A stretch of DNA of 64,000 nt from Adiantum capillus-veneris (lineage: Eukaryota > Streptophyta > Polypodiopsida > Polypodiales > Pteridaceae), in NCBI GenBank assembly GCA_014529385.2, contig CM043971.1:30459709-30523708 (forward strand), read 5' to 3'. Shown piece by piece: positions 43,343 to 56,330 of this stretch (position 1 is the stretch's first letter; each line of letters opens with the position of its first letter). A program made the translations under genes and the position numbers. The notes beneath the pieces are model-generated. The model was not told the DNA's origin, searched no databases, and saw only the letters and a program-made list of their open reading frames with translations.

Positions 43343-45528
43343 GGAAGGGAAACTGGGGAAGGTCTTGAAGTTTGGAAGCAACGGTATGGTGCATAGAAGT
43401 GATGACGTTGTTCTTACCATCAATGGCTTAAGCCCATCTTGTGCAGGTTTCCTAGTTTGTTGCTTTGGCTAGCCATCAATGTGCCCCCCCTCTAGAATCT
43501 AATAATAGAATGGTGTGGGGCCACATTTTTTTCCTCAAAGCATTATGCTAAGATAGACCCAACAATGCTATGGTAGCATACATGAGGCACTGTAGACCTT
43601 TGAGCACTATAGTATGGTTTGGATTGCTAGGTTAAGAGGCAAAAGTAAAAATATTCTTGAACAATATTCTTCTGACATATTGAAAAAATTAGCATTCTTA
43701 AATTTTTCTAAGTATTCTTGATGTTATTTGTATTTTCAATCTTCCTTTAAAATCTATTGAAGAAGCTTGGGGTGCCATTTTGCATTTGACTTTAATATCT
43801 AGACACAGCTCACACTATTTCTAAAGAACCTTGGAAGAGTAAAGTTTCTTGCTTTCTTAGCAAGCAAAGGTCCTTTAGGCTGAGACTAGTTTAGTGTCTA
43901 TTTGTGCATGAACATAAAGATTCGGCCACATGAGTGAGAAAATGTTTAAAGGAGAGGAGCATCTAATGATCGATTTCAAAAGACCAAAAAGCCAAGAAGG
44001 TACATGCATTATGGGTACCAAAAGAAAATAGGAGCTTGACTTGAAAATTTGAAATACTCCTAAAGTCAATAGAACTATGAGTGGCTAATTATTTTTACTA
44101 TGTTCTTTTCATCAAAAATATGAATATAGGACCTATTGACCTTTTGAAAAAGGCATAGTAATAAAACCAAGAAAAAGAAAAAAAGGTTTGGATTTTGAAA
44201 CTTTATAGACATTAGAATTGTGGACATGATTATAAAATCTTCATCTACAAGATCTACACAAGAACCTCTAGACATCTTTTACATGTTTCACTAAATAAGG
44301 GCCTTATTTGCGACCATTTCACTAAATAAAGGGACGAGCCAATGAAGGTTTTCTCAATGTATCTGAGAAAGGAAGCAATCCCTTTTTTGTTAAAAGAAAA
44401 ACCATAAGCGCGAGTGAATTATATTAGAGAAGTAAAAGGTTTGGGGGGAGGGGGGGGGGGGAGGGGGGAGACAAAAGCTGCTGTATACAAAAGCCAGGCA
44501 TACATAACCAGACATCATCATCATACATAATCTAATTAGCCAGCCAAAGTCATTACATAAATCAAAGCTATTTGTTGGAATTTATTATTAAAATGCTCGA
44601 GACAATGCCCAAGTTTGTGAAACTATAACCGGGACCTTCATTTTGAACCAAGATATTACCACTGCATTCCAAGTTATGTAGACATTGTGTTGCTAGTTGG
44701 CTTATGTCTTTTGTTTGAAGATATCCATCTCAAATTTTGCAAAGCATTTTCATGTACTACTTTTGTAAATTTAATAAAAAATATTTTTCTAAGGTGACTT
44801 TTACTTTTTACTTTTTGAACTTTAGGTGATAAAGCTTTTTGAAAATATGTACCAAAAGCCTAACCTTTATTTCTTTTGCTTTGAACAAGCGCTTGCTTCA
44901 AATGAAGGCAACATCAATCATGGCATGCAAAACAATGCTTTAGTCTAAAGCTACTTGTATAATAGCCCATTTAGCTTTACAAATAGTCCATTTAGGTTTA
45001 TAAATGGCAAAATTTTCGTATAAATTAACCTTCAAGATTCTTTGTTTCAAAAGGCTTATGTATCAATGAGTACTTTGTAAGTGGTAAATTTTTGGCTTTA
45101 AAAAAAAAAAAAAAAAGGCCTTGGAGGAGAGTTGAATAACATATACTTTCAATGTCTTCATTGATGATTGACACTTATCTTAAATGTTATTTCGATTTTC
45201 AAATTTAAAATGATCTTTTTATTTTATTTTTCATTTCACATCGTGACATGTCTTGACTTTTCTTACATTCTATTATTTTAGAATGATAAAGGAAAGCTTC
45301 ACCTTGCATAATTTTAATAAATTTTATACATACATATTTATTTATTTATTTATATTTATATTTACATACACACACATACATATATACATATATATATATT
45401 TATATATATTTATTTATATTAATGAGTTTTTTTTTATTTCACCTTTCATTTCATAGCTTTACATGGCTGGACTTTTCTTGCATTCTATAGCTTACTAGTA
45501 TGTGACCCGCACGTTGCTACGGTTAATT
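43343..45528. other. Unassigned AT-rich DNA
   Basis: No gene supported. It contains an interrupted G homopolymer (44443-44469), a poly-A run (45100-45116) and TA/TATT-rich sequence near 45330-45420. Confidence 0.5.
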
Positions 45529-45533
45529 AGAAA
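45529..45533. repeat. Target-site duplication AGAAA (left)
   Basis: AGAAA here and at 50666-50670 flank the second chromovirus exactly. Confidence 0.85.
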
Positions 45534-45656
45534 TGAAAGGGCGGTGGTAATGCGTGTATTAGTCTCCACCCAACCATGCTATCTTATATCCTCTCTCTAG
45601 CGTACACATTGTCCGATCGTATTGGTGGCCTTGCCCATAGGACCCATGTCTTTACA
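45534..45656 (-). repeat. 3' LTR of the second chromovirus
   Basis: 123 bp; in minus orientation it starts TGTAAAGACATGGG and ends CCGCCCTTTCA. It aligns without gaps to 50543-50665. Confidence 0.88.
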
Positions 45657-45671
45657 TTACCCCCCCCTTGG
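45657..45671 (-). promoter_or_regulatory. Polypurine tract
   Basis: The minus strand reads CCAAGGGGGGGGTAA directly before the 3' LTR, very like the tract of the sister element. Confidence 0.82.
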
Positions 45672-45679
45672 AGAATCGT

Positions 45680-47161
45680 TTTTGTCCTCAAAAACGAACG
45701 TAGGAAAACGTTTCTTAAGTGCGGAGACATTCTCCCATGTAGAACCTTCTTCAAGTTTATCTAGCCATTTTACCAACACCTGTCGTCTGACATGATGTCT
45801 GGTGCGAAGCTCATGAGAATCCAAAAATTTTCGGGCTCATGAGGAATGCTTGGCGGTGCGATAAGGTCAACCAGCACACCTGTGTCAATGACATTATCAT
45901 TCTGTCCTAGCTGTTTCCATAAATTGCTAACATGAAAAATAGGATGAACTCGTGAGTTCTCTGGAAGAGCTAACTTATAGGCCACTTGACCTATACGTTT
46001 GAGAATAGTAAAGGGTCCACAATAGCGTGGTGAAAGTTTAGCAACTTTTCTCGTCTTCAAACTTTCTGAATGCTCCGGAACTTTGAGAAAAACCTTGTCT
46101 GCTTCTTCGAAAGTAGCAAGACGTCGATGCTCATATGCATACTTCTTATATCAATCTTGAGCTTGCTTAACATTCTGTCGAGCAACTCGACGCATGTCAA
46201 AATGGTCTTGGAGAAAATCCTTCGCTTGTTGTATCTTCTCCTTAGCCAACCCCACCTTAACAGGTGATCTAAGTTGAAATCCATACAAAAGCATAAATGG
46301 ACTAAACCCTGTAGTCACATGCTTTGAACTATTATAAGCAAATTCCAATATAGGTAAGTATTCTTCCCAATCGGTTTGCTTCTTGCTAACGTACGCTCGT
46401 AGCATATCCTCTAGCACTTGATTAACTCTTTATGTTTTACCATCCGTTTCTGGATGATCAGCCGTACTTAGATTAAGTTTTGTTTCTAACTTTTGGAACA
46501 CAACTCTCCAGAAGTGATTATCGAACTTTCAATCTCTGTCACTACTGATACTAGCTAGAAGACCATAGAGTTTATATATGTTCTCTACAAATAGTCGTGC
46601 TAATTCCGATTTCTTAACCATAGTTTTAGTGGGAATGAATCAACCCATCTTTGTGAGACGGTCTACAATTACCCAAATGGCATCATGGCCACGATTTGTA
46701 GAAGGTAGTCCTACTACAAAATCCATAGAGATACTCTCCCACTTACCTTGTGGAATCTCTAAAGGATGTAAAAGACCACCTACCTTGAGGCGATCTGCCT
46801 TATTGACTTGGCACTATTGGCAGTTTAGTACGTACTCTTGAACATCATGATGTAAGCCCAACCAACAAAATTATCGTCGAACTAAGGCATACGTCTTACG
46901 GATACCTGGATGACCAGCACTTGGACTATCATGACACTCAAATAGGATTTGGCGCTTAGTGTTTGAGTCCTTTGGCACACATACTCTACCTTTGTGGAGT
47001 AAGTAGCCATCATCAATGGAAAAATTCTTCCATCGCTTAAGCTCTTCTTGAGTAGGGGTAGAGCTCTGTGTGTTGGAGTTTCTATCTGCGCGTGTAGAGA
47101 CATGTTGATCTGGCTGTTCAGAGACATGTGAGTGTGAGGGATCCCTTTTTAAAACTTCACT
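45680..47161 (-). pseudogene. Integrase and chromodomain-like tail relic
   Basis: Minus-strand pieces in several frames include the zinc-binding region (frameshifted, 46882-47127), [13 protein letters not shown] with the first catalytic D kept, the second D region followed by a stop (SDRD then TAG), and ADHPETDGKT then TAG where the catalytic E should be. MLEDMLRAYVSKKQTDWEEY (46358-46417) and [18 protein letters not shown] (about 45975-46035) are well preserved. After [10 protein letters not shown] the chromodomain-like tail is frameshifted. Multiple stops make it dead. Confidence 0.82.
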
Positions 47162-47339
47162 CTACACTTTAGCATATGATTGATCTTGTGCACACTTGTC
47201 ACGTAATGACTCCAAAAATCCACTCTTTAGTTCCGTGAAAGCAAGTGAATTAATCTGAGGCATCCGACTTAGTGCATCCGCTACTACATTATATTGCCCA
47301 TCTTGATGCAAGAATAAGAGATCACATGACCGAGATAAC
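47162..47339 (-). pseudogene. RNase H C-terminal remnant at a deletion junction
   Basis: [15 protein letters not shown], the end of RNase H, follows directly on RT sequence (IRYLGHVIS). In the sister element these are about 540 bp apart, so the RT thumb, connection and most of RNase H have been deleted. Confidence 0.8.
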
Positions 47340-48073
47340 GTATCTCTATTTTGAAGAAATCGCACTTACTTTGCTTAGCATACATCACGTGAGCTTGTAG
47401 CTGTTCAAACACCAATCGTAAGTGTTCTATGTGTTCATCTTCAGTCTTACTGTAAATGAGAATGTCATCAAGGAAAACCACAACAAAATTTCCAAGATAG
47501 GGACATAAGACACTATCCATGAGTGTCATAAATGTAGCTGGAGCATTGGTTAGACCAAAAGGCATAACCAAAAATTCAAAATACCCGAATCGTGTTCTAA
47601 AGGCAGTTTTGGAGATATCTTGCAGTAGGATACGTACCTGGTCGTATCCTGAACGAAGATCTATCTTTGTATAGTATCTTGCCCCGTGGAGTTGATCAAA
47701 CAACTCATCCACTCGAGGTAGAGGATACTTGTTCTTGATGGTTATCGCATTTAATCCGGGATAATCTTACCAATAGAATTGGTGATGCCCAAGGCGAAGT
47801 GCTAGGTCTTATGAAACCACGAGCGATATAGTCAGCCAACTGACTCTCAACCTCCTTGGCTTCTTTAGCACTCATACGATAAGGTGGTTTACTCATCGGT
47901 TTAGTGCCTGGCAAGACATCTATGCCATGGTGCACATCACGTATAGAGGGTAAACCCGGTGGTAAAACACTTGAGAACACATCACTATACTCCGTGAGTA
48001 AGTGAGTCAGATTTTTCCGTGCAAAATGAGAAAGCAAACTAGAGTTATGCTGTGATGGAGAATCTTGTAATTC
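47340..48073 (-). pseudogene. Reverse transcriptase relic
   Basis: The N-terminal frame 47705-48037 contains LPPGLPSIRDVHHGID and SPWASPILLV. A deletion then removes the WRMCVDYR block and shifts frame, and 47284-47712 reads [32 protein letters not shown] and the catalytic FLDD within [12 protein letters not shown]. Confidence 0.85.
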
Positions 48074-48799
48074 CTATAATGTTTGTTTTACAATAGTTGC
48101 ACGTTGCTCTATAGAATTAAAATTGAGAGCACTTTGCTCGTTAGATTTGTTAACACTTCGTTTATCAGTAGAATTCATTGCACTTTGCATACCATTAGAA
48201 TTCATTACACTTTGCATACCATTACTACAATTCATTGCATTTTGCATACCATTACTCGAATTCACCGCACTTTGCTCTTGAGAATTCACAAGACTTGGAG
48301 ACAAGTAGTAACACAAAAAGACTTCATCTATTAAATTTTCTTTCTGCAAAATAGAAAGCTCGGTTGTACATATAAGAGGTGCAGATGGTATATTTTTCTC
48401 ACCAAGCAAAAGCACATGTTTACCATTGGCCATAAAAGATAAGGAGTTGTGTTCATAACTAGTGTGCAATGTGTTTCCTAAACCATGTAGCCACTCCCAT
48501 CCTAAAACTACATCAGCAAGGTCCATGTTCATAACTTGGAAGTCAAGGGTCATTGTATGATCTTGAACAATAAGCTCAACCCCTTGAACTACCGTGTCCC
48601 ATACTTCTTTATCATTCCCAGATATCTACTCCACCACATACTTGTGAGAGCAAGGAGTCTGTGTAAGCTTCAATTTCTTAACTAGCTTATAGTTCAAGAA
48701 GTTATGAGTTGCATCATCATCCACTAAAATACGAACACGTTGTCCGTTAAGAGTTCCATGCATGAGAATCAAACCATGGGGGCCAAACTTTGGGCTGCC
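48074..48799 (-). pseudogene. Protease relic (D-D-D-A) and repetitive linker
   Basis: RILVDDDATHNFLNYKLVKK (about 48680-48740) carries the same aspartate-for-glycine change as the sister element. A short frame break follows, then ADVVLGWEWLHGLGN, the second protease motif (usually LG-x-x-WL). The linker towards RT holds a tandem peptide repeat with SNGMQ and AMN units. Confidence 0.78.
48130..48275 (-). repeat. About 30-bp minisatellite in the protease-RT linker
   Basis: Plus-strand units of roughly 27-30 bp contain ATTCATTGCACTTTGCATAC and variants, repeated about four times. They encode the SNGMQ(S/N)AMN peptide repeat. The sister element lacks it. Confidence 0.8.
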
Positions 48800-49848
48800 A
48801 CATTGAAGCAGGCACACAACACTTGTGCTTTTCTTCCATATGAAGAACCTCTACAACACAATATTTAGGAGATGAATCTAATGTGAGGCGTTGCACTATG
48901 TGCATGGCCTTTTCTTTGCCTTGCAAAAGAGGACAATCTTTCTTGTTATGTTGGTCCAAAAGACATCTAAAACACAAATTGTGTTTCTTTGCACGCTCAA
49001 AATCAGCAGTGTTGAGAGACCCACGCAGAGTATCTCGTGATTGCTTAGGCTTCTTAGCCTCTTGTGGGCGTGGAGAGGTAGATTGTCTCTTATTCCTCTT
49101 GGAACGTGTGGGAGATCTACCTCGCCATTGGCTCTTAGCCACATTGCTCTTAGCAAAATTATTCTTAGAGTAGGGAACATTTCCTTTCCTCTCTTGGTCG
49201 TCATCATATCTTTGCGCATGAATAATGGCTTCTTCCAAAGTTTTTGGATGTTGGGTCTTGACATGAAGACGATAGTCTTTGTCAAGAACCCTATTAAAAC
49301 CCCGTATCTTTTGGAATTCATCTAGACCTTCTAGTTTTAATATGATTTCCTGATACTTCGAAAGGTACTGTGTGAGAGAGAGGCCAGACATGCGCATGCA
49401 TCCCATGCTAACCAATTCTTATCTTCTTCATTGGAGTCCAAAAACTCTTTAGAGAAAGAAGCTTGAAACACAACCCAAGACGAAGGACGAGCATCTATTG
49501 GAAATGTCATCCACCTTATAGGCCTTGCCTTTAAGAGATAGATTTGTTTCCACAGCCGTCTTTATATCCCGGGTGTGTCTCAATCTATGAATATCACTCC
49601 ATTTGTGTAAGAACGTATTGACTGCATCCTTGTTGCGATCACGCTCTTCCCCGTGAAACTTAGGAATGGTGATATTCTTAAGTAATGCATTGCTACCTTT
49701 TGCATCTTCTGCATCATTTGTCTCTTGGACTCCTTGAGTCATGCGAGCTTGGTTCCCTATTAGTGTCCGCAGCACCCGTGGTGCCCTGATTTTGATCTAC
49801 GTGCTCAAAATCAAACGTGTGTGTAGGCGGGATATTCTCACTGGCCAT
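48800..49848 (-). pseudogene. Gag relic of the second chromovirus
   Basis: Starts at ATG 49848 with MASENIPPTHTFDFE. After a frameshift near 49775 the capsid part reads KNITIPKFHGEERDRNKDAV, and after another, YLSKYQEIILKLEGLDEFQK. A perfect zinc knuckle, CFRCLLDQHNKKDC, remains near 48944-48985. A basic linker (RSKRNKRQ) precedes it. Confidence 0.85.
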
Positions 49849-50529
49849 GGTAAATACACACTAATGCAAAGAGAGAGAATAAAACGACAACTTGTACCTT
49901 GAGAAAGTGAAGTCTTTGTGTTTTTTATGCTCCGCGATTTGCGTTGCATGCGAACCTCACCTTGCGCGATTTGAGCGCTTCACTTGTCGTTCGTTGTAAG
50001 AACAACTTTGATGATTCTTAGTGAAGGCTTTTGTGAAGGCTTTTCTTCACTTTGAAGCTACCTCCTTGAGGAAAAAACGAATTTTTGGAGGAAAACTTGC
50101 CTTCCTCCAAGAAGTGAAAAGGAAAGGTGAAGCTACTTCCTTGAAGTTTGAAGCTTTCCCTTTCCTTCTAGTTTTCCTTTCAACACAAGTAGACTATCTT
50201 TCCTTATTATACACAACAAGGGCCAATAGCTTGATGGTAAAGTGTTGACCTCTTACCCTCATGGGGTGGGTTCAACCCTCCTTCATGCAAAGGTTAATCG
50301 GGCCTTTCTACGTGCGCAACCAACGGTGCCAATGGAACCCTTCAAACCCTCAGTGATGTCGAGTTGTCGATTGAGTTTTCCTTGGTCGGCTCACTGTCTG
50401 TCCTTGCACAGGAAACTATGCTTGCCTTCTTTTTGCTGCACAATGGAGACGTCGTTGTCTGCAGAACATGGGAGAGAAGCAAGGCGGCGCACGCACATGA
50501 AAACCGCTTTTAGCCTCCTCCCAAAAAAA
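49849..50529 (-). other. Leader of the second chromovirus
   Basis: Non-coding leader between primer site and gag, with GAAGC-rich phrases at 50025-50165. It contains a tRNA-like A/B-box pair on the opposite strand (next entry). Confidence 0.6.
50215..50290 (+). repeat. tRNA-derived SINE-like fragment inside the leader
   Basis: TAGCTTGATGGTAAAGTG at about 50227-50244 fits an A box, and GGGTTCAACCCTCC at about 50267-50280 fits a B box, spaced as in RNA polymerase III promoters. It is antisense to the retroelement. No intact cloverleaf was established. Confidence 0.5.
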
Positions 50530-50541
50530 TCTCGGATACCA
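50530..50541 (-). promoter_or_regulatory. Primer-binding site (tRNA-iMet type)
   Basis: The minus strand reads TGGTATCCGAGA one base after the 5' LTR, a variant of the iMet site. Confidence 0.8.
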
Positions 50542-50542
50542 A

Positions 50543-50665
50543 TGAAATGGCGGTGGTAATGCGTGTGATAGTCTCCACCCAATCGTGCTATCTTATAGCC
50601 TCCCCCTAGTGTACACACTGTTCGGCCGTGCCGGTGGCCTTGCCCATAGGACCCATGCCCGTACA
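50543..50665 (-). repeat. 5' LTR of the second chromovirus
   Basis: 123 bp with TG...CA ends. About 19 differences from the other LTR, mainly transitions. Its last ~35 bp on the plus strand are part of the tandem duplication that follows. Confidence 0.88.
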
Positions 50666-50928
50666 AGAAACCAAGATTAATTTTGTGACACTCTCCTCCC
50701 TCATCTTTCCCCAAGGTGACAGCATGTGCAAACGTTCTCTATGCATCAATAAGGTAGTGCCAAATATATTCTTGGATGCCCGGTGGCCTTGCCCATAGGA
50801 CCCATGTCCTTACAAGAAACCAAGCTTAATTTTGTGACACTCTCCTGCCTCATCTTTTCCCAAGGTGGCAACATGTGCAAACATTCTCTATGCATCAATA
50901 AGGTAGTGCCAAATATATTCTTGGATGT
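50631..50928. repeat. 149-bp tandem duplication across the element boundary
   Basis: Two units start CCGGTGGCCTTGCCCATAGG at 50631 and 50780 (period 149). Each unit contains ~35 bp of LTR and ~113 bp of flanking DNA, ending ATATTCTTGGATG. The copies differ at a handful of positions. The duplication must postdate the retroelement insertion. Confidence 0.9.
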
Positions 50929-51378
50929 TTCATGATTAACTAAGATCATCCTCCAAAGTTACGATAAGGCAGCTATAATAACTAACTATCAATAGTGACA
51001 TCTCATATAGAAAAATGGAGGAGATGACATATAAACCCTCTGAGAAGACAATCCAATAAAAATCCACCCACATCAATGTGTTTATCATTATAACCTTTTT
51101 GAGATATAAAGTAATTTTTGGTGCTTTAAGTTGCTATATTGTTCCATTGACTTGGTTATTCCTTGATGTTCATTGGTTGGCAAATGACTTAGAGGTGATA
51201 CATTTTTTTTCTTGTAGCATAGATTAATTGTTCTAGGATCTATAGATGGAATGTATAACCCTACTGTACATGGTGTATAATTTATGAGGATTTGCAGACT
51301 TGCATATCACATAATATTCCAATCATAATTTCTAAGAGTTTGTTGTTCAAATAGCCAAGAAAGTTGATGCATGAGTTC

Positions 51379-51432
<54 letters not shown>

Positions 51433-52288
51433 GTAAAAGGGGATCTTCACATACAACATTGTTCATTACAAAGGAATATGTGAACTATATAAAATGCCAT
51501 TGAAATTTGTCTCCGATAATATTTTGAAGTAATTGGCTCTGCAAATGCCTGCTTACCTAATTCTCTATTCATCTATGTGTTGTGTTAAGTACTGGACATA
51601 TTTGATGCACCATGTGTGTGTGCATTGTAGGGGGATTTGTTAATGGCATGGATAAGCTCTCTAGCCTTATTTATCTACCTATATTCATTATTTGAAAAAA
51701 AAGGGGCATTCTTTCTCTCTTAATCACTTTGTATTAATAAAAATATAAGAGTGTTTGAAACAGAAAAGAGACATTCTATCTCTCTGAATTACTTTGTATT
51801 GATAAAAATAAAAGGATGTTTCCATTATTATTTCATAATTGAAGCTTTAACTTACTCTCAATGCAACCTCAAGCCATTCCTACACTCAAACTTTAATTTT
51901 TCATATCAACATAGCCTACCAACATGCTCACAACTCTCCCCGTTGCTATGCTAGCCCACCCACACTTTCCAAGATTCATTATGATATCATCTAAATCCTT
52001 TCAAGATTCTATATCATTGAGAATCCAAAAACTGTGAGGTTAACCACATGCAAAAAATTACATGGAGCTTTGTCTACAAATGTAACTAGGTGAATATGAG
52101 ATTGAGAGTGAGATAAAGTAAACATCAATGAGTTTCAACCATCCAACATTCTCACTGACTCTCCACACTCTCTTTCCCTCTCTCTAAGTGTGTGTGTGTG
52201 TGTGAACTTGGTGATTGCTTCTTTGAGAGTATCCTCGCTGGTACACCATGGTGAATGGAGCCCCCCAATCCTTACCTTAATCGGCATT
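50929..52288. other. AT-rich DNA with a CT tract at 51382-51429
   Basis: No gene or element recognised apart from a 48-bp CT microsatellite and a (GT)n run near 52189-52203. Confidence 0.5.
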
Positions 52289-52440
52289 CTTGTAGGACCG
52301 CATGTATCTCGGTGTCAATCTTCTTATGTGTGGCCTCATTGGTTTCCTTATGAGCCGCCATGACGGTTTTGGTCAGAGAAGCTTCCACTTCATGTGCTCT
52401 TGATGGAAAGATAGGCACTTCCATCAAGAGAACACTCTAC
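52289..52440 (-). other. Short protein-like frame with a hairpin, unassigned
   Basis: The minus strand encodes about 50 residues including KTVMAAHKETNEATHKKIDT and EIHAVLQECRLR, ending at a TAA within AGGTAAGG, which could be a splice donor. A hairpin with 12-bp arms (52397-52408 / 52419-52430) lies within it. Too short to call a gene; it may be an exon or TE remnant. Confidence 0.2.
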
Positions 52441-52441
52441 A

Positions 52442-52443
<2 letters not shown>

Positions 52444-52498
<55 letters not shown>
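52444..52498 (+). repeat. (CT)n microsatellite
   Basis: About 55 bp of uninterrupted TC/CT repeat. Confidence 0.95.
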
Positions 52499-52500
<2 letters not shown>

Positions 52501-54357
52501 CATTTAGCTTACCATGGGAAAAGTTTAATTCTTTAAGAGGAGTAGGGGTGTCAAGGGAGCTTTTTGAGGAAGATTTTTATGGAAAATGGATCGGTTGGAA
52601 AATTTATTGAAAAAGCTCTCTCCATGAACTTTGTGTTGGATTCCCTAATCTTATGCAAAAAGCTCCCTCCGCCAATTGTGCCGCCACATCAACAGACACA
52701 GCTAGAGCATGGCTGTTAGGTGGTTGGACGTCTTATATGAAATTCTAAGAATGTCCTTGCACAGAATCAACAATGCATATGAAGACAAGTGTATAAGTTT
52801 TACATGCAAGAGCATTAGATGACCCCTGATTCTACAAATAAAGTAATAGATTTTTTACCCTCTAATACAATAGAATAAAAATACAAAGATCAAAGTAATT
52901 GGTGTTGGATAGAACTTCTCTGATGCACCACTTAGTACATTGTAGAGGTTAGCCAAAGACAATGCATGTGTGCATGATTCAATTATTAGAGAATGCAATG
53001 CAGGCGGAGAAGGGGGGGGAAGGGGGCGGGGATGTACTTAACAATTCGATAGAGAAAAACACACCTCAATTGGCATGTTTCTATAGGTGTGAGTGTTAAT
53101 TAGACTATACATGATTCATCTGCATTTGTTTTTTTGGTAATTTCTCCAATATCAGTTCTCCACAATTACATGGGGCAAGGTCATGTAACTCTGCTTTATT
53201 TCTATTGTGCTAGAGAAACCTACTATTCCGTCATGTTTTACCTTCATCATTAAGGTTAATAGCAGGTCAAGTTAACAGTAGGTCAAACACATGAAAGAGA
53301 AGTGATCCAATGGTAGGCAACGTGCAAAGGAAGTTTGTTGCTGTTGTGTTCATGTAAATGAAAAGCAATGTGCTTCTTTTCATGGCATTTGGGAAAATGT
53401 GATGGCAGTACGTCACCCACAATTTAGATGTCACATCAGTAGACATTGCTATAGAGTGCCAGACAAATCACGATGTGAGTGTTGGGAACTTGCGAGCGAC
53501 AAGCTTGACTACCAAGAAAGGACAACGACAGTGAGTGCAAGTTCATGAAAAGAGTATTAGGAAAAGGAACAATCCACTTAATCACAATATCGGTCAAAGC
53601 CCACATATCTTTCGCTTTCTCACAGTTCACAAATAGGGTTATAAGAAGAGAGAATAACCACTTATTTACAAGATCAGACTACTTAAGAATCGGCATATTT
53701 CTTTGTTCAAAAGAATGTTAAAAAATGATCGAGCGTTTTGTAATGCTTTACAAAAAATTTCAATGGTGACTTCGCAGAACGAGTGGCACAAAGCAAACCC
53801 TACATGGCGTGCATTCATATTTATTTCATCTTCCTTTGCTAATTTGGCTTGGACCTAAACCACAATATGTTTATTTTGTACATCTCCCATTGCCCATATG
53901 TAGTTGTGTGTCACGAACTGTAATAGTTAAATTTATATTGTAATTCATTTTGTCAGAATTCATGATTTGAGAGGGTGGCTTGTGTCTTCTTGTCCTTCTC
54001 ATACGCTTGAAGCATATTTTTTTCCAATGCACATGTCACTTTAAATGTTCAATTAGATTGTGAAATAACAAAAATAACTTCCTCCAAAACCTCTCTCCAA
54101 CTAGGCACGAAAAGCTTTTTCCTTGCAAACACTATACCAATGAAATGCTTAGAAAAATCTCCCTCCAAAAGCTCTCTCCATTCCCATCCCCTTTAAGAGA
54201 GGTTTTTCGTTTGGTTTTTGGTTTTTCCAATTTTCCCATGTGGCTAGTTGTACTCAGCTCTCACAGTTCCACATTGTTTCTTCAATGTCCTCAGAATCAT
54301 CACCATTTGGACATTCTTAGAGTTGTTTTTAAGTAATATAAATTAGGCACTTCTCAC

Positions 54358-54359
<2 letters not shown>
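52501..54359. other. Unassigned AT-rich DNA
   Basis: No gene supported. A G-rich stretch lies at about 53007-53031. CTCTCTCC-type phrases around 54080-54190 are short and not an array. Confidence 0.5.
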
Positions 54360-54398
<39 letters not shown>

Positions 54399-54419
54399 TT
54401 GAAGGTAGAAATTATCTTC

Positions 54420-54451
<32 letters not shown>

Positions 54452-54616
54452 ATGTATCTATCTATGTGTGCATGTAGTCGACCCATTGTTTCATCCCAAG
54501 GAAAATGTTTATCATCTTTTACCAAAAAATGAGGATATTTTAACGTCAGCAATTATGAGGATCAACCTCTCTCTAATCTCTTTGCCTCTTTGCCCTATCT
54601 TCCTTTCATTGATTAG

Positions 54617-54663
<47 letters not shown>

Positions 54664-54728
54664 CCCCCCCACACACACATACACAGAACCTCTCTCTACT
54701 CTCTTCTTCTCGTTGATCAGTGCCCCTT

Positions 54729-54769
<41 letters not shown>

Positions 54770-54875
54770 CACAAACACACACATACACAGAACCTCTCTC
54801 TACTCTCTTCTTCTCATTGATCAGTGCCCCTTTAATCTCTCTCTCTCTCTCTCTCACTCACACACACACACACAT
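54360..54875. repeat. Microsatellite cluster with a ~110-bp tandem unit
   Basis: GA tract 54360-54394, then CT tracts at 54430-54451, 54620-54661, 54732-54767 and 54835-54855, plus AC runs. The block from about 54650 to 54850 repeats a ~110-bp unit (CT tract, C run, ACACACATACACAGAACC, then CTCTTCTTCTC and TTGATCAGTGCCCCTTTAAT) about twice. Confidence 0.85.
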
Positions 54876-54974
54876 GCACGTACATGTGTTGAAATTGGCC
54901 TATCTACCATCCCAAAGGTGATTGACACAAGTAGATGTAGTCGTGCTAAATCTCATAGTGGACTATCCACAAAA

Positions 54975-56330
<1,356 letters not shown>

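Larger units (their letters stand above)
45534..50665 (-). mobile_element. Second chromovirus-type Ty3/gypsy element, minus strand, old
   Basis: A 5132-bp element with 123-bp LTRs that differ at about 19 positions, a tRNA-iMet-type primer site, a polypurine tract and AGAAA target duplications. Gag, protease, RT, integrase and chromodomain-like segments are related to those of 26015-31825 although the LTR sequences differ. It has a deletion removing most of the RT thumb, connection and RNase H, plus many stops and frameshifts. Confidence 0.9.

Noticed and set aside
45495-45533. Helitron-like end suggested by CTAGTATGTGACCCGCACGT
   Set aside because: No matching partner terminus or CTRR hairpin end was found, and the sequence just flanks the chromovirus.
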